NCBI RefSeq assembly: GCF_018224885.1
Contig: NZ_JAGTXB010000002.1
Span: 186,001 to 250,000, forward strand
DNA: 64,000 nt
Reading direction: 5' to 3'
Source: Chitinophaga hostae
Lineage (GTDB): Bacteria > Bacteroidota > Bacteroidia > Chitinophagales > Chitinophagaceae
Shown: one piece after another, positions 55,377 through 64,000 of the stretch
Numbering within the stretch: the stretch's first letter is position 1
Layout: every line of letters starts with the position of its first letter
Program-made: the position numbers and the translations under genes
The notes under the pieces: model-generated
Seen by the model: the letters and a program-made list of their open reading frames with translations, nothing else
Database searches by the model: none
What the model was told of the DNA's origin: nothing

Positions 55377-55492
55377 AAAATAAGTTATTTACATGAAATT
55401 GCCACTGTATTGAGCTTCGAAAAATATTTTTTAATATAATATGAATAGATAACGAAACAATAATTTTTTAATTGCGGTATATATTGGATAGT

Positions 55493-55969
55493 TCAAACGG
55501 GCAGATCGTATACATATACCTGTATACCGTTTTTATCAAACGCCTCGTGGAGCAGCGGTTCTATCTTATCCCAGGTGCCACCTGCAAGCCCGCAACCGAT
55601 TCTGGGCATATGTACCGCTGCTTTTTCCCTGGTGGCAAAGAGGGCTACCTGGTGTAGCGCTTTTTGAATGGCCTCATATCTTACCGGCGGAATTTCCTCT
55701 TTACTATAACGGGTAGTGATCTTATGTTGTCCGATCATATTTATAATCCACAACCCAGGCTCCGCTGCAATGACTTGAATATCTCCCAATTGAGGGTGAG
55801 GGTTGGTTGCGAATGACGCAAGGTAGGTTGCCTTAGCCTGTGGCCATTTTTTTGCGAGGGGAAGTACAAATCCTTTTCCCCAGGCCCCTATATCATTACA
55901 CACATGGGTAATAACTTTATTTCCTTCGCCAATGGGGCTGGTAGCATCTCCTGTAACATAGTGAATCAT
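55493..55969 (-). CDS. Macro-domain (ADP-ribose-binding) protein
   Basis: 158 residues from ATG 55969; a TTG at 56059 would add 30 residues without family similarity. Macro fold: MIHYVTGDATSPIGEGNKVITHVCNDIGAWGKGFVLPLAKKWP, with the ADP-ribose contacts HVCNDIGAWGKG and HMPRIGCGLAGGTWDKIEPLL. This resembles TARG1/ALC1-like single-domain macro proteins that bind or hydrolyse ADP-ribose groups. TATATTTG on the minus strand (56011-56004) fits a -7 element, and GCCGGT/ACCGGC arms at 55981-56004 could form a hairpin in the leader. Confidence 0.87.
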   Translation of the reverse strand: MIHYVTGDATSPIGEGNKVITHVCNDIGAWGKGFVLPLAKKWPQAKATYLASFATNPHPQLGDIQVIAAEPGLWIINMIGQHKITTRYSKEEIPPVRYEAIQKALHQVALFATREKAAVHMPRIGCGLAGGTWDKIEPLLHEAFDKNGIQVYVYDLPV

Positions 55970-56055
55970 ATAGTGATGTTGCCGGTTAACAAATAAGTAC
56001 CGGCAAATATAGGAATTTTTAGTACCGCTTATTTTATCCGCTGCTTTCAATACAC

Positions 56056-56457
56056 TCAATACAACAACTGCGGATCCCTGCTGATCAGCAGTAAACTCTC
56101 TTTAAATGTTTCCGCAATACGACGCTGATCAGCACTACCGAATATGCCGGTGTTGTTTTTGAGGAAACCAATGGTATAATTATTCCCAGGCAGACAGGCG
56201 AAGCCAATAAAATTTCTGCTGCCACTTTTCAGGTACTCATGCAATATCCGGTGTATAGGCCATATGGAATACATGTTACTATGTGATTCCATATGGCTGA
56301 ATCCATCCATTTGCAGGTATAGTTCCATAAATTCTCCGGGGAACCTGAATCCCAGTGCATTTTCTGTTTCGGTGATCATTTCTATCAGGGCGCCTTTATT
56401 GAGGGTGATGCCGGCGTTTTTCCATTGCTGAATAACGCTTTCTGTCCAACTATTCAT
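56056..56457 (-). CDS. SMI1/KNR4 (SUKH) family protein
   Basis: 133 residues. The SUKH pattern is visible: ITETENALGFRFPGEFMELYLQMDGF near residues 27-52, then IWPIHRILHEY and FIGFACLPGNNYTIGFLKNNTGIFG. Bacterial SUKH proteins often act as immunity proteins against polymorphic toxins, though many have unknown roles. It starts 8 nt after the glycosidase stop and may be read from the same transcript. A TGA stop at 56058-56056. Confidence 0.75.
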   Translation of the reverse strand: MNSWTESVIQQWKNAGITLNKGALIEMITETENALGFRFPGEFMELYLQMDGFSHMESHSNMYSIWPIHRILHEYLKSGSRNFIGFACLPGNNYTIGFLKNNTGIFGSADQRRIAETFKESLLLISRDPQLLY

Positions 56458-56465
56458 AACTGTTG

Positions 56466-58199
56466 TTATTTTTTTTCTGTCACAACATACACTACCGACA
56501 TGGGAGGCAGGGATACTTTGACGCCGTTGTTTGTATTGGCGGCATTGGCTTTTACGGCCTCATAATTTTGCGGACCACCGGCAGGTCCGGAAGGACCGCT
56601 GCCATTTACAAATACTTTTCTGCCAAAGCCGGTAACGCCTTCGCCACCGGTGAGTGTATACCAGTAAAACCGCGTACCTGTATTGAAATTTTTGAAGGTG
56701 AGTTGTACATCTTTTTGCATGTTGCCTTTGTTTACCAGCACGGTCGATATTTCACCGGAGCTGAAGGTAGAGGCATAGGCAAGAATGTCTGCATCGGTGG
56801 AGGTTGCGTTGATGCACCTGTCGCCCAATGTTTTTTGCAGAAAATAAAGATAGTGGAAGGTGGGCCTGGGCTCCCATTTTGATTCGCCGGAGGCGGCATC
56901 GCCGGTGCTGAAAAGACCGTGATCATTACCATTATCCCAGGCGTTGGCGAGGTCCCAGCGGCTGGCCATACCGAATTTATTTTTCATCAGTTCTTCCAGT
57001 ACGAGCACGGCGTGAATGCCTGCTATTTGCGATACCATTTGTTTGGAACCGGTAGCAAAAATATTCCATTCGGTCAGCGCAATGGGCCTGGCGTTTACGC
57101 CGGCGGTTTGCACGGCGGTGTTCACGTGATCATACATTTTTTTAGTGACGGCATTGGCGGTGGCCAATATTTCCAGTGGAGTGGAATTGGTATTGAAAGG
57201 CGTATAATAGCTATGTACAATAAAGAAGTCGGCGGCATTGCCGGTTTGCTGTAATACGCCGCTGTTCCAGCTTTTGTCGGTAGCGGTGGCCCAGGAAGCC
57301 GGTTCCTGTTCCAGTAGTTGTACGCCGATATAAATAGTTTTTCCGATTTCGGTGGCTGCTTTGCGGAGGGAGTCGATGAATATTTTTGCATGGCGGCCAT
57401 ATAGCTCACCGGTAATCAGCATGGGCTGCCCGTCTTTATTCTGGGACTGGTCAATGCGGTAGCCGGCTTGCCAGGTGCCGTTGCTTTCGTTACCTATTTC
57501 CCAGTATTGGGTGCGGCCATTATCATATCGCACCCAATCAGCTGCCAGGTGTGCGGCTGCTGCCGCGGGATTTGCGCTGTTGCCATACCTGGCGTAGCCG
57601 TAGTTAAGGGTAATGATGCCTTCATTGCCTGTTTGCTGCAGCATGTTGTAATAGTTGTCAAGGGAAAGCGTCCAGCTGTCGTTATTCCGGCCATACCAAT
57701 ATCCGGCGCCGGCCATGTTGCCGTTCATGTCGGGGAGGTTGGCGGGCGCATCTGCGGGGGCATTGCCAGGAGCGGCATTCCAGAAATAAACGCTGCTGAT
57801 GTTACCGCCCGGGAAACGGATAATGCCGGGATGCAGTTTGGTGATATGGCTGAGTAACGCCGGTGCTGTCACCATCTGTGTCATATACAGGTTGGCGTTG
57901 TTGCCAAATAGGGCGGGCGAAATTTTTGTTACAGTCGTAGATGCGTCTACGTTAACAGTAGCGTTAACGCTGGCGGGGGCGTTGGCTTCGTTGAATGCCG
58001 GTGCTGTGAATCGTTTTGCAGTCCACCCATCTTTAAAAAAGCCTTCAGTAACTGCCGTGGCCGGATCTGGTGGCGTAACTACGGTAATGACCGTATCCGG
58101 TTTACCGGTACTATCTGCCGGAGTGGAAGATTTTTTACCGCATGCAGCCAGTGAAGCCAGCATCAGGCAAATCAATGTGCTATCGCTTATCATTTTCAT
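56466..58199 (-). CDS. GH-A clan glycoside hydrolase lipoprotein (GH51/arabinofuranosidase-like)
   Basis: 577 residues with lipobox LASLAAC and a Thr/Pro-rich linker. TIM-barrel features: TKISPALFGNNANLYM, IIRFPGGNISSVYFWN, then YWEIGNESNGTWQ (acid/base Glu after Asn) and PIALTEWNIF (nucleophile Glu), the GH-A clan pair. The C-terminal beta domain (about 480-577) ends VSLPPMSVVYVVTEKK. Overall resembles GH51-like alpha-L-arabinofuranosidases, but GH39 or GH30 cannot be excluded. Surface enzyme of the SusCD locus upstream, fourth gene of that unit. Confidence 0.8.
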   Translation of the reverse strand: MKMISDSTLICLMLASLAACGKKSSTPADSTGKPDTVITVVTPPDPATAVTEGFFKDGWTAKRFTAPAFNEANAPASVNATVNVDASTTVTKISPALFGNNANLYMTQMVTAPALLSHITKLHPGIIRFPGGNISSVYFWNAAPGNAPADAPANLPDMNGNMAGAGYWYGRNNDSWTLSLDNYYNMLQQTGNEGIITLNYGYARYGNSANPAAAAAHLAADWVRYDNGRTQYWEIGNESNGTWQAGYRIDQSQNKDGQPMLITGELYGRHAKIFIDSLRKAATEIGKTIYIGVQLLEQEPASWATATDKSWNSGVLQQTGNAADFFIVHSYYTPFNTNSTPLEILATANAVTKKMYDHVNTAVQTAGVNARPIALTEWNIFATGSKQMVSQIAGIHAVLVLEELMKNKFGMASRWDLANAWDNGNDHGLFSTGDAASGESKWEPRPTFHYLYFLQKTLGDRCINATSTDADILAYASTFSSGEISTVLVNKGNMQKDVQLTFKNFNTGTRFYWYTLTGGEGVTGFGRKVFVNGSGPSGPAGGPQNYEAVKANAANTNNGVKVSLPPMSVVYVVTEKK

Positions 58200-58224
58200 C
58201 TGATCAGATTTGCAGCCTATGAAT

Positions 58225-58252
58225 ACCGGGCATCTTTTTACAGATGCCCGGT
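58225..58252. other. Intercistronic stem-loop between SGBP and glycosidase genes
   Basis: ACCGGGCATCT (58225-58235) pairs perfectly with AGATGCCCGGT (58242-58252), loop TTTTAC. No T-tract follows on the minus strand, so it is more likely an mRNA-stabilising or differential-expression element within the operon than an operon end. Confidence 0.6.
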
Positions 58253-58272
58253 TGAATTGACCGGCTTAGAAA

Positions 58273-59529
58273 TTATTTTATTTTAATGATCCTGAAGTTA
58301 TCGTAGGCGGTATTGTATACTTCTACACCGGCGGCTTCGGTAATGATGCGGTAGCCAAACATTACTTTGCCATCACTTTTCAGCAGATCGCCCATCACGG
58401 TGGCGCTGGCACCGGTGCCTTCAACGCCGCTGTCGCTTAGCTTAAAGTCCGACAGTTTGATAGTAACGGTTTGCCATTTATTTTTGGTGTCAAAGGTTTT
58501 GTTATCGGCAGTTAGCCAGGGCATAAAACGGAAGGCATATTTGTCGTTGAACCGTAAAACGTTGATACCGGCTGTCCAGGGTTCTTTGGTGTTGATTTCA
58601 AATTTGAGCGCATACTGGGATGCTTCTTTTGTCAACACATCTGTGGTAAACATGGCCACATCATTGAAATTGCCGGAGCGGTTGCCATTCCACCATCCGC
58701 CGTCGTTAGCGCCTACGCCTCCGAAAATGTTCTGCAGATAGCTGCCCCTGGTGCCGGGAAACAGTGCGGCATCGCTGGTTCTGTTGGCGCCCCACCAGGC
58801 CCAGTTGAATACAGCGGGTTCACCGCTTTCGCCGTCGTTGGTTAAATTACTGATCACATCTTTGCTGGCATGATCATTCAACGGGCCGTCAGACATAGCG
58901 CTGCCGTATTTGGCATGGATCAGCAGCCGGCCGGTATCTGTACCCAGATCCGGCATCAGCAGCCCAACGCGCGTGCCGGCAGCGTTGGAAGAAATAGACG
59001 TGATGATTTTCCCGCCTGGTAAAGTGATTTTATCGATCAGGAAAAGGCTGGAACCATAGATAAACAATGAATCACCCGCTACTGCATTTTCGTTGGAGAT
59101 GGATGCAATAGAAGGAGGCGGTATGTCTATTACAAAAGAATAGGAAACCTCTCCATGATTGGTGACAATGCGTATCTGGTTAGGCACTTTGGGGTCGGTG
59201 GCTTCTGTAGGCGCATTGCCGGGAATTGTAAGAATGATATGCGTATTGGTATTGTAGGTAGGATTTACATACGCATTTAAACCGTTAAAAGAGAGGCTTA
59301 CCACACCACCCAGGTTTTCACCGGTAACCAGTATCAGTGTGCCGGGCAGGGCTTTGGTAAAGCTGCTGTCCTGCAATGTTGAATCGAGCAACGTTACTTT
59401 GGTGATCACCGGTGGCCCGGATAGTTCATTGTTTTTAGAACAGGACAGGAGCAGGCATAGTATTGCTGCCAGCATGGCCGTAAGCAAACCGCCGTTTTTT
59501 TTATATAGCGAAGAGTGAGTGTGCATCAT
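58273..59529 (-). CDS. TIG/IPT-domain surface glycan-binding lipoprotein (SGBP)
   Basis: 418 residues with lipobox LCLLLSC. Two tandem IPT/TIG beta sandwiches (about 35-125 and 128-215: PPVITKVTLLDS, GTLILVTGENLGGVVSLSFNGLNAYV, PPSIASISNENAVAGDSLFIYGSSL), then a C-terminal galactose-binding-like beta domain (about 225-418) rich in surface Trp (FNWAWWGANRT, NDGGWWNGNRS). This is the usual make-up of SusE/F-position glycan-binding proteins. Between SusD and the glycosidase. Confidence 0.85.
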   Translation of the reverse strand: MMHTHSSLYKKNGGLLTAMLAAILCLLLSCSKNNELSGPPVITKVTLLDSTLQDSSFTKALPGTLILVTGENLGGVVSLSFNGLNAYVNPTYNTNTHIILTIPGNAPTEATDPKVPNQIRIVTNHGEVSYSFVIDIPPPSIASISNENAVAGDSLFIYGSSLFLIDKITLPGGKIITSISSNAAGTRVGLLMPDLGTDTGRLLIHAKYGSAMSDGPLNDHASKDVISNLTNDGESGEPAVFNWAWWGANRTSDAALFPGTRGSYLQNIFGGVGANDGGWWNGNRSGNFNDVAMFTTDVLTKEASQYALKFEINTKEPWTAGINVLRFNDKYAFRFMPWLTADNKTFDTKNKWQTVTIKLSDFKLSDSGVEGTGASATVMGDLLKSDGKVMFGYRIITEAAGVEVYNTAYDNFRIIKIK

Positions 59530-59547
59530 ACAATTACGTTTTGAAGA

Positions 59548-61197
59548 TTAATAAGCAAAAGGCACCGGTGGCTTCCTCAGATTGGGCGCCGCCGTTAACT
59601 CAGCAGCAGGATAGGGCAGCAGGAAATTACTTTCCGTAACCGGGTAAAATGCTGGTGTGTCGGAGGTAATGGTCCAGCTGGTGGCATTGGTTTCCGTATT
59701 AGGTACTATCCTGTAGGTGCCTTTATCCTGGGCATTCAGGAGACTGATAGCCTTTTGAGGATCGTAATAATGCAGGCGCAGTATATCGTACCAGGCTTGT
59801 CCTTCCATGGCCAGTTCCAGTCTTCTTTCTTTATAGATATCATCCCAGGTAATCGCTGTTTTGTCGGCGAGGCCGGCGCGTTTGCGGATGGCATTAAAAT
59901 ATTTCAGCGCTTCTCCGTCGGAAGTGGCGGCGGCATTGCCCAGAACGGCTTCCGCGTAGACCAGGTACACATCTGCCAATCTTAACATATAGGTATTGAT
60001 CTCAGTATGCTGTTGGGTTACTTTGCCATCATTATCTTCCGGACGGCCTACTACATATTTCTTCACCCAGGCACGTGTATTATACCGGTCGGTTCCGTTA
60101 AAGCGCCAGGGTACCTGCAATTCCTGAATGATCTTTTTACCGGGATTGTTGGGATCATCTACTGATTGATGGATGTAGGAGTAGTGATCACCGGGAAACA
60201 TAAAGGTGCCTTTACGTCTTTTATCATTGGGAGAATATAATTTTAACTGGTTCAGCGAGGCGCCCAGATCGCTGCCCCATCCGTCACTAAAGCCTGTGAT
60301 TTCCGAGCCAAAGGCGAGAAATGCCTGTACGCTGTTCTGTGTACCCCAGTCGCCATCATATTTCCATTGCAGGGCAAACAGGCTTTCGCTGTTATTGTTG
60401 TTTTTCATCAGGAACAGGTCTTCGTAGTTGGTCATCAGCGATGCGCCGCTATTCACGATTACGTCGTTAGCAAACCATTTGGCGCTGTCGAGATCTGTTT
60501 GTTTGCGTGTTTTATTGGCGCCGAGGCCTGCGCGGGTCAGGTATACTTTCGCCAGCATGCCTTCTGCAGCCCATTTGGTCAGTCTTCCTTTCTGCATGGG
60601 TGTGGCCGGCAGATTGGCAGCTGCAAACCGGAATTCGCGGATAATAAAGCCCCATACAGATTCTACGGTATTCCGGCTGATAGATGTATCTGTTACCAGT
60701 ACATTGTTATCCACAATGACCGGCACCGGTCCCCAGTTCTGCACGAGGTAGGAATAAGCCAGGCCCCGCATAAAACGGCCTTCCGCAATGGCGGCATTTT
60801 TTACATTTTCAGGCACATCGGGGGAGGTATATTTGGTTATGTTGGTAATAGCCATATTGGACTGCGCCACTACGTTGAAGAACGAAGTCCAGGAACTATA
60901 TACCTCCGGTGTAACATCGGTCGTTTGCATGCGGATGTTATCCACCTGGTAGGAGCCGGACATAAGTATACCGGCCCGTCCGTCGCCGAGACCATTGGCG
61001 GCTTTATCGTTATAGGCAAACCATACAAGCCCGTACAGTGGTGCTGTTCCTGCCAGCACCTGGTCGGTGGTCTTATAGAAATTCGCATCCACGATATTAT
61101 CTTCCGGTGGTCTGTTTAAAAAATCTTTGCTGCAACTGCCCAGTGTAACGAGTACAATGAAAGCGATGAGGTATCTTTTATAAATATGACGGTTCAT
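59548..61197 (-). CDS. SusD/RagB nutrient-binding lipoprotein
   Basis: 549 residues from ATG 61197 (MNRHIYKRYLIAFIVLVTLGSC); the frame opens at a TTG at 61227 that overlaps the SusC stop and is less likely. SusD hallmarks: SKDFLNRPPEDNIVDANFYKTTDQ at the N terminus, AIAEGRFMRGLAYSYLVQNWGPVPVI, and C-terminal YKERRLELAMEGQAWYDILRLHYYDP. Binds glycan at the cell surface for the upstream SusC. 19 nt after susC. Confidence 0.94.
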   Translation of the reverse strand: MNRHIYKRYLIAFIVLVTLGSCSKDFLNRPPEDNIVDANFYKTTDQVLAGTAPLYGLVWFAYNDKAANGLGDGRAGILMSGSYQVDNIRMQTTDVTPEVYSSWTSFFNVVAQSNMAITNITKYTSPDVPENVKNAAIAEGRFMRGLAYSYLVQNWGPVPVIVDNNVLVTDTSISRNTVESVWGFIIREFRFAAANLPATPMQKGRLTKWAAEGMLAKVYLTRAGLGANKTRKQTDLDSAKWFANDVIVNSGASLMTNYEDLFLMKNNNNSESLFALQWKYDGDWGTQNSVQAFLAFGSEITGFSDGWGSDLGASLNQLKLYSPNDKRRKGTFMFPGDHYSYIHQSVDDPNNPGKKIIQELQVPWRFNGTDRYNTRAWVKKYVVGRPEDNDGKVTQQHTEINTYMLRLADVYLVYAEAVLGNAAATSDGEALKYFNAIRKRAGLADKTAITWDDIYKERRLELAMEGQAWYDILRLHYYDPQKAISLLNAQDKGTYRIVPNTETNATSWTITSDTPAFYPVTESNFLLPYPAAELTAAPNLRKPPVPFAY

Positions 61198-61216
61198 GGT
61201 AATTCTTTTTACTGCT

Positions 61217-64000
61217 TTAAAAATCAACTGCTACGCTGGCGGAATACATCCTGGTTAAAGGATAGCGGCCGGCATCTACGCCATAGAACTGGCTGTTTAG
61301 TTGTACTTCCTTGCCGAGGTAGGCGCCTACTTCCGGATCGTAGCCTTTGTACTTAGTAAAAGTGGCCAGGTTTTGCACGCCAATAGAAAACCGCATGGCT
61401 TTGATCACCGGTTGTTTTTTCAGGAGGGAAGAAGGGAGATAATAACCCAGCTGAATATTTTTGATCCTGATATAAGAACCATCTTCCACGAACAGGTTGG
61501 TAAAGCGGTTGCCGTTACCATTTACATCTGATCCTGTAATCCTGGGTACGGTGGTGCCGGGATTGGCCAGCACGGATTTGGTACCGTCGTTGGTGATGCG
61601 CGCGTAGTCAAATGCTTCTACCAGCAGGTTACGTCCGAGGTTGGCATTATTGGGATTTAGATTTTCAAACCGCAGGTAATTATAGATATCGTTGCCCTGT
61701 GCGCCGGTGATCAGTATGCTCAGGTCAAATCCCTTATAGGAAAAAGTATTGGTGAACCCGAAACTGAGTTTGGGCCAGGGATTGCCGATATAGGTCTGGT
61801 CGCGTGAGTCGATGATGTTGTCGCCGTTCAGGTCTTTGTATTTTATGTCGCCTACCCATACGCCGCCATCTTTCGATACATCGAGGCGGCTGCCATCAGA
61901 CTTTGACGGGATGGCGCTTTTGTTGATTTCATCTACAGAGGTAAACAGTCCTTCTGCCACATAGCCATAAAACAGCCATGGGGCATCGCCAACAGAGGCA
62001 CGTTCCGTAAAATTATTCATATACCATGCAGATTTCGACATGAAGCTGGCATCTGAATAGAATTTGGTGATCTTTGTTTTGAAGGAAGAGATGTTGAAAT
62101 TGGTTCTCCATACAAAACCACTTCCGCTCTTGATATTTACTGTGTTCAAAGTAATACCAAAGCCTTTGTTTTGTAATGAACCGAGGTTTACGGTAGGAGG
62201 GGCGATAGCGCCTTCTCCCTGTGTGCCCATGTAAGCAGGCAGGGGATTCGGCATCAGGAGATTATTTGTTTTCTTGATGTAGTAGTCGCCTTCCAGTTGT
62301 ATCCTGTTATCGAGGATGCTGAGGTTAAAACCTATATTTTTTGTTTCTGTTGATTCCCATTGTATGTTTTCGTTACCATATAAGGCGGTAGCGAAACCCG
62401 CTCCCCATGGTGTTGTTACGGGATTAAGACGTGCATACTGTGCACCGCCGCCGCCGGTATTACCGGTGGTGCCATATTCGGCGCGTATTTTTAAATCATT
62501 GATGAAGGGAACTGCTTTCATAAAAGATTCATTGGAAACGCGCCATGCTGCAGACACAGAAGGGAAGTATCCCCACCGGTTGTTAATACCGAAGTTGGAT
62601 GAACCATCGGCGCGTCCTGCCAGTTGCAGGATGTATTTGTCGTTATATACATAGTTGATACGACCGAGATAGGACTCCAGTGCACCGGAGCCTTTCCCGC
62701 TGCCGGTGGTTTGCCCCTGGGCATTGCCGAGGTTAAGCGATTGAATATCGTTGCTGGCAAAACCGGTGCGGGTAGCGGAGAAGCTCTGGTAGTTCCAGGA
62801 TTGTGCTTCGTGACTGGCCATTACGCCGATGCTGTGTTTGCCGAATGTTTTATTGTATTGCAGTAGTTCGTTGAGGTTCCAGTAGAAATTTTTGTTGGTA
62901 CTGATACTCAGACTGGCTTTTTCGTTGGCGTTATATCCCAGCCGGTAGGTGGGTGTGAATTTACTTCCGTCGGCGTATTCAAAATTTCCGTTGAAGCTGG
63001 TGCGGAAGGTGAGGCCCGGGATGATGTTTATTTCTGCACTGAGGCCACCTAGTCCGCCTGTTCTTTTATAGTTGTTGGTGATCAGGTTGGCGATGGCCAC
63101 GGGATTCAGCGGTGCATATTGTGCATTGTTGCCAAATTCATTGACAGTAGCGCCTCCCCAGGTACCGTCTGCATTTTTTACCGGGATATTGGGCGCCAGG
63201 TTAATGGCATTGCGGATAACATCTTCACTGGTAGAACCCAGTTTTTCTTTTGTTTGATAGAAGTTAAGAGAGGTACTTAATTTAAGCCAGTCGAAAGCAT
63301 GGTTGTCTAAATTAAGCCGGAAGGAATAGCGGTTAAAATTAGAGCCGATAGCTACGCCCTGTTGCGTGAAATATTCGCCGGCCATATAGTAGTTGGTGTT
63401 TTTATTACCATTGCTAACGGTGATCTGGTGTTTTTGCAGGGGGGCTGTTTTAAAAAGCGCTTCCTGCCAGTTGGTACCGGCGCCAAGAACAGAAGGATTT
63501 TTGAATTCTGCTGTGGGTGTACGGTTTAGCTGACCTGCAATTTCATTATTCATAATGGCGAATTGCTGCAGGCTCATGGTGTTGATGGCCTCCGGTTTTT
63601 GCTGGCCGGTATAGAGATAGCTGTAGCCTACTTTCAATCCTGTTTGTCCTCTTTTGGTGGTGATGAGCACTACCCCGTTGGTGGCGCGGGAGCCATAAAC
63701 CGCGGTGGCGGAAGGACCCTGCAATATTTCCATCGATTCAATGTCGGATGGGTTGATCCCTGCCAGCGGGTTTACGGAACTGGTGGCGCCATAGGAAACG
63801 TTGGCGGGTTGTATCTGTACCCCGTCAATTACATATAGCGGTTCATTGGTACCGCCCAGCGTATTTACTCCACGGATGTTTACAGAGATACCGCCGCCGG
63901 GCTGGCCCGAGTTCTGGGTAACATATACGCCTGCTGCCCGGCCTTGTATAGCCTGGTCCAGCGTGGTGTTGATGGTTTTGCTGATGTCGGCGGAAGAAAT
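61217..64000 (-). CDS. SusC/RagA TonB-dependent transporter (N terminus beyond window)
   Basis: The frame is open from the right edge (64000) for 927 residues to TAA at 61217. Near the edge it reads the plug domain: TTLDQAIQGRAAGVYVTQNSGQPGG, ISVNIRGVNTLGG, PLYVIDGVQI, then DIESMEILQGPSATAVYGSRATNGVVLITTKRG. The barrel ends MYSASVAVDF. Signal peptide and regulatory-like domain lie outside. First gene of a SusC-SusD-SGBP-glycosidase locus. Confidence 0.95.
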   Translation of the reverse strand: MSSADISKTINTTLDQAIQGRAAGVYVTQNSGQPGGGISVNIRGVNTLGGTNEPLYVIDGVQIQPANVSYGATSSVNPLAGINPSDIESMEILQGPSATAVYGSRATNGVVLITTKRGQTGLKVGYSYLYTGQQKPEAINTMSLQQFAIMNNEIAGQLNRTPTAEFKNPSVLGAGTNWQEALFKTAPLQKHQITVSNGNKNTNYYMAGEYFTQQGVAIGSNFNRYSFRLNLDNHAFDWLKLSTSLNFYQTKEKLGSTSEDVIRNAINLAPNIPVKNADGTWGGATVNEFGNNAQYAPLNPVAIANLITNNYKRTGGLGGLSAEINIIPGLTFRTSFNGNFEYADGSKFTPTYRLGYNANEKASLSISTNKNFYWNLNELLQYNKTFGKHSIGVMASHEAQSWNYQSFSATRTGFASNDIQSLNLGNAQGQTTGSGKGSGALESYLGRINYVYNDKYILQLAGRADGSSNFGINNRWGYFPSVSAAWRVSNESFMKAVPFINDLKIRAEYGTTGNTGGGGAQYARLNPVTTPWGAGFATALYGNENIQWESTETKNIGFNLSILDNRIQLEGDYYIKKTNNLLMPNPLPAYMGTQGEGAIAPPTVNLGSLQNKGFGITLNTVNIKSGSGFVWRTNFNISSFKTKITKFYSDASFMSKSAWYMNNFTERASVGDAPWLFYGYVAEGLFTSVDEINKSAIPSKSDGSRLDVSKDGGVWVGDIKYKDLNGDNIIDSRDQTYIGNPWPKLSFGFTNTFSYKGFDLSILITGAQGNDIYNYLRFENLNPNNANLGRNLLVEAFDYARITNDGTKSVLANPGTTVPRITGSDVNGNGNRFTNLFVEDGSYIRIKNIQLGYYLPSSLLKKQPVIKAMRFSIGVQNLATFTKYKGYDPEVGAYLGKEVQLNSQFYGVDAGRYPLTRMYSASVAVDF

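Noticed and set aside
55970-56059. N-terminal extension of the macro-domain gene from TTG 56059
   Set aside because: The extra 30 residues lack family pattern and contain a promoter-like TATATTTG; ATG 55969 starts the fold.
1-64000. CRISPR array, prophage or insertion sequence
   Set aside because: No regular spacer-repeat array, integrase, phage structural gene or transposase was seen on either strand.

Overview
The window reads as a chromosomal segment from a Bacteroidota bacterium, most likely of the family Chitinophagaceae (Chitinophaga-like). The signs are three SusC/SusD loci, an ECF sigma / FecR / STN-SusC signalling set, promoters of the Bacteroidota -33/-7 type (TTTG ... TAnnTTTG), few Shine-Dalgarno sequences, and the gene order tuf - tRNA-Trp - secE - nusG - rplKAJL - rpoBC. 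No insertion sequence, prophage or CRISPR array was seen.

Region 1 (1-13.8 kb) is the translation/transcription core: end of tuf, tRNA-Trp, secE, nusG, a secreted transglutaminase-like gene inserted between nusG and rplK, then rplK, rplA, rplJ, rplL, rpoB and rpoC. Copies of a dispersed TTAGC-type intergenic repeat lie inside this operon, the best one forming an 18-bp hairpin between rpoB and rpoC.

Region 2 (13.9-34.1 kb) is mixed housekeeping and envelope functions: DUF4397-like lipoprotein, glycerophosphodiesterase, OmpH/Skp-like lipoprotein, amino acid permease, DUF4254 plus GT9 heptosyltransferase, a TPR histidine kinase, a PRISE-type reductase with divergent AraC regulator, TerC, thioesterase, a GntR-TSUP-DUF1634 operon, a two-gene operon with an apparently circularly permuted SGNH hydrolase and an FAD oxidoreductase, a TPR-LuxR regulator, small membrane proteins and two near-identical tRNA-Gln genes, each with its own promoter and terminator.

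Region 3 (34.1-43.7 kb) is the most interesting. A structured leader of about 350 nt precedes a SusC-SusD-arylsulfatase-small membrane peptide-fatty acid hydroxylase operon. Inside the leader is a 28-codon ORF that ends in six consecutive cysteine codons and then stop. I propose a cysteine-responsive leader peptide (polycysteine attenuator) controlling sulfate-ester scavenging. Its promoter carries an inverted repeat at the start site. A 39-bp palindrome sits in front of the neighbouring divergent methyltransferase gene.

Region 4 (43.7-51.6 kb, minus strand) is an ECF sigma - FecR - SusC(STN) - SusD trans-envelope signalling locus. Region 5 (51.6-56.5 kb) has an FAD oxidoreductase, a secreted propeller-like protein, a class II Fic protein behind a double palindromic operator, a macro-domain protein and a SMI1/KNR4 protein. 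Region 6 (56.5-64 kb) is a four-gene polysaccharide utilisation locus: SusC (cut by the window edge), SusD, a TIG-domain surface glycan-binding lipoprotein and a GH-A clan glycosidase.
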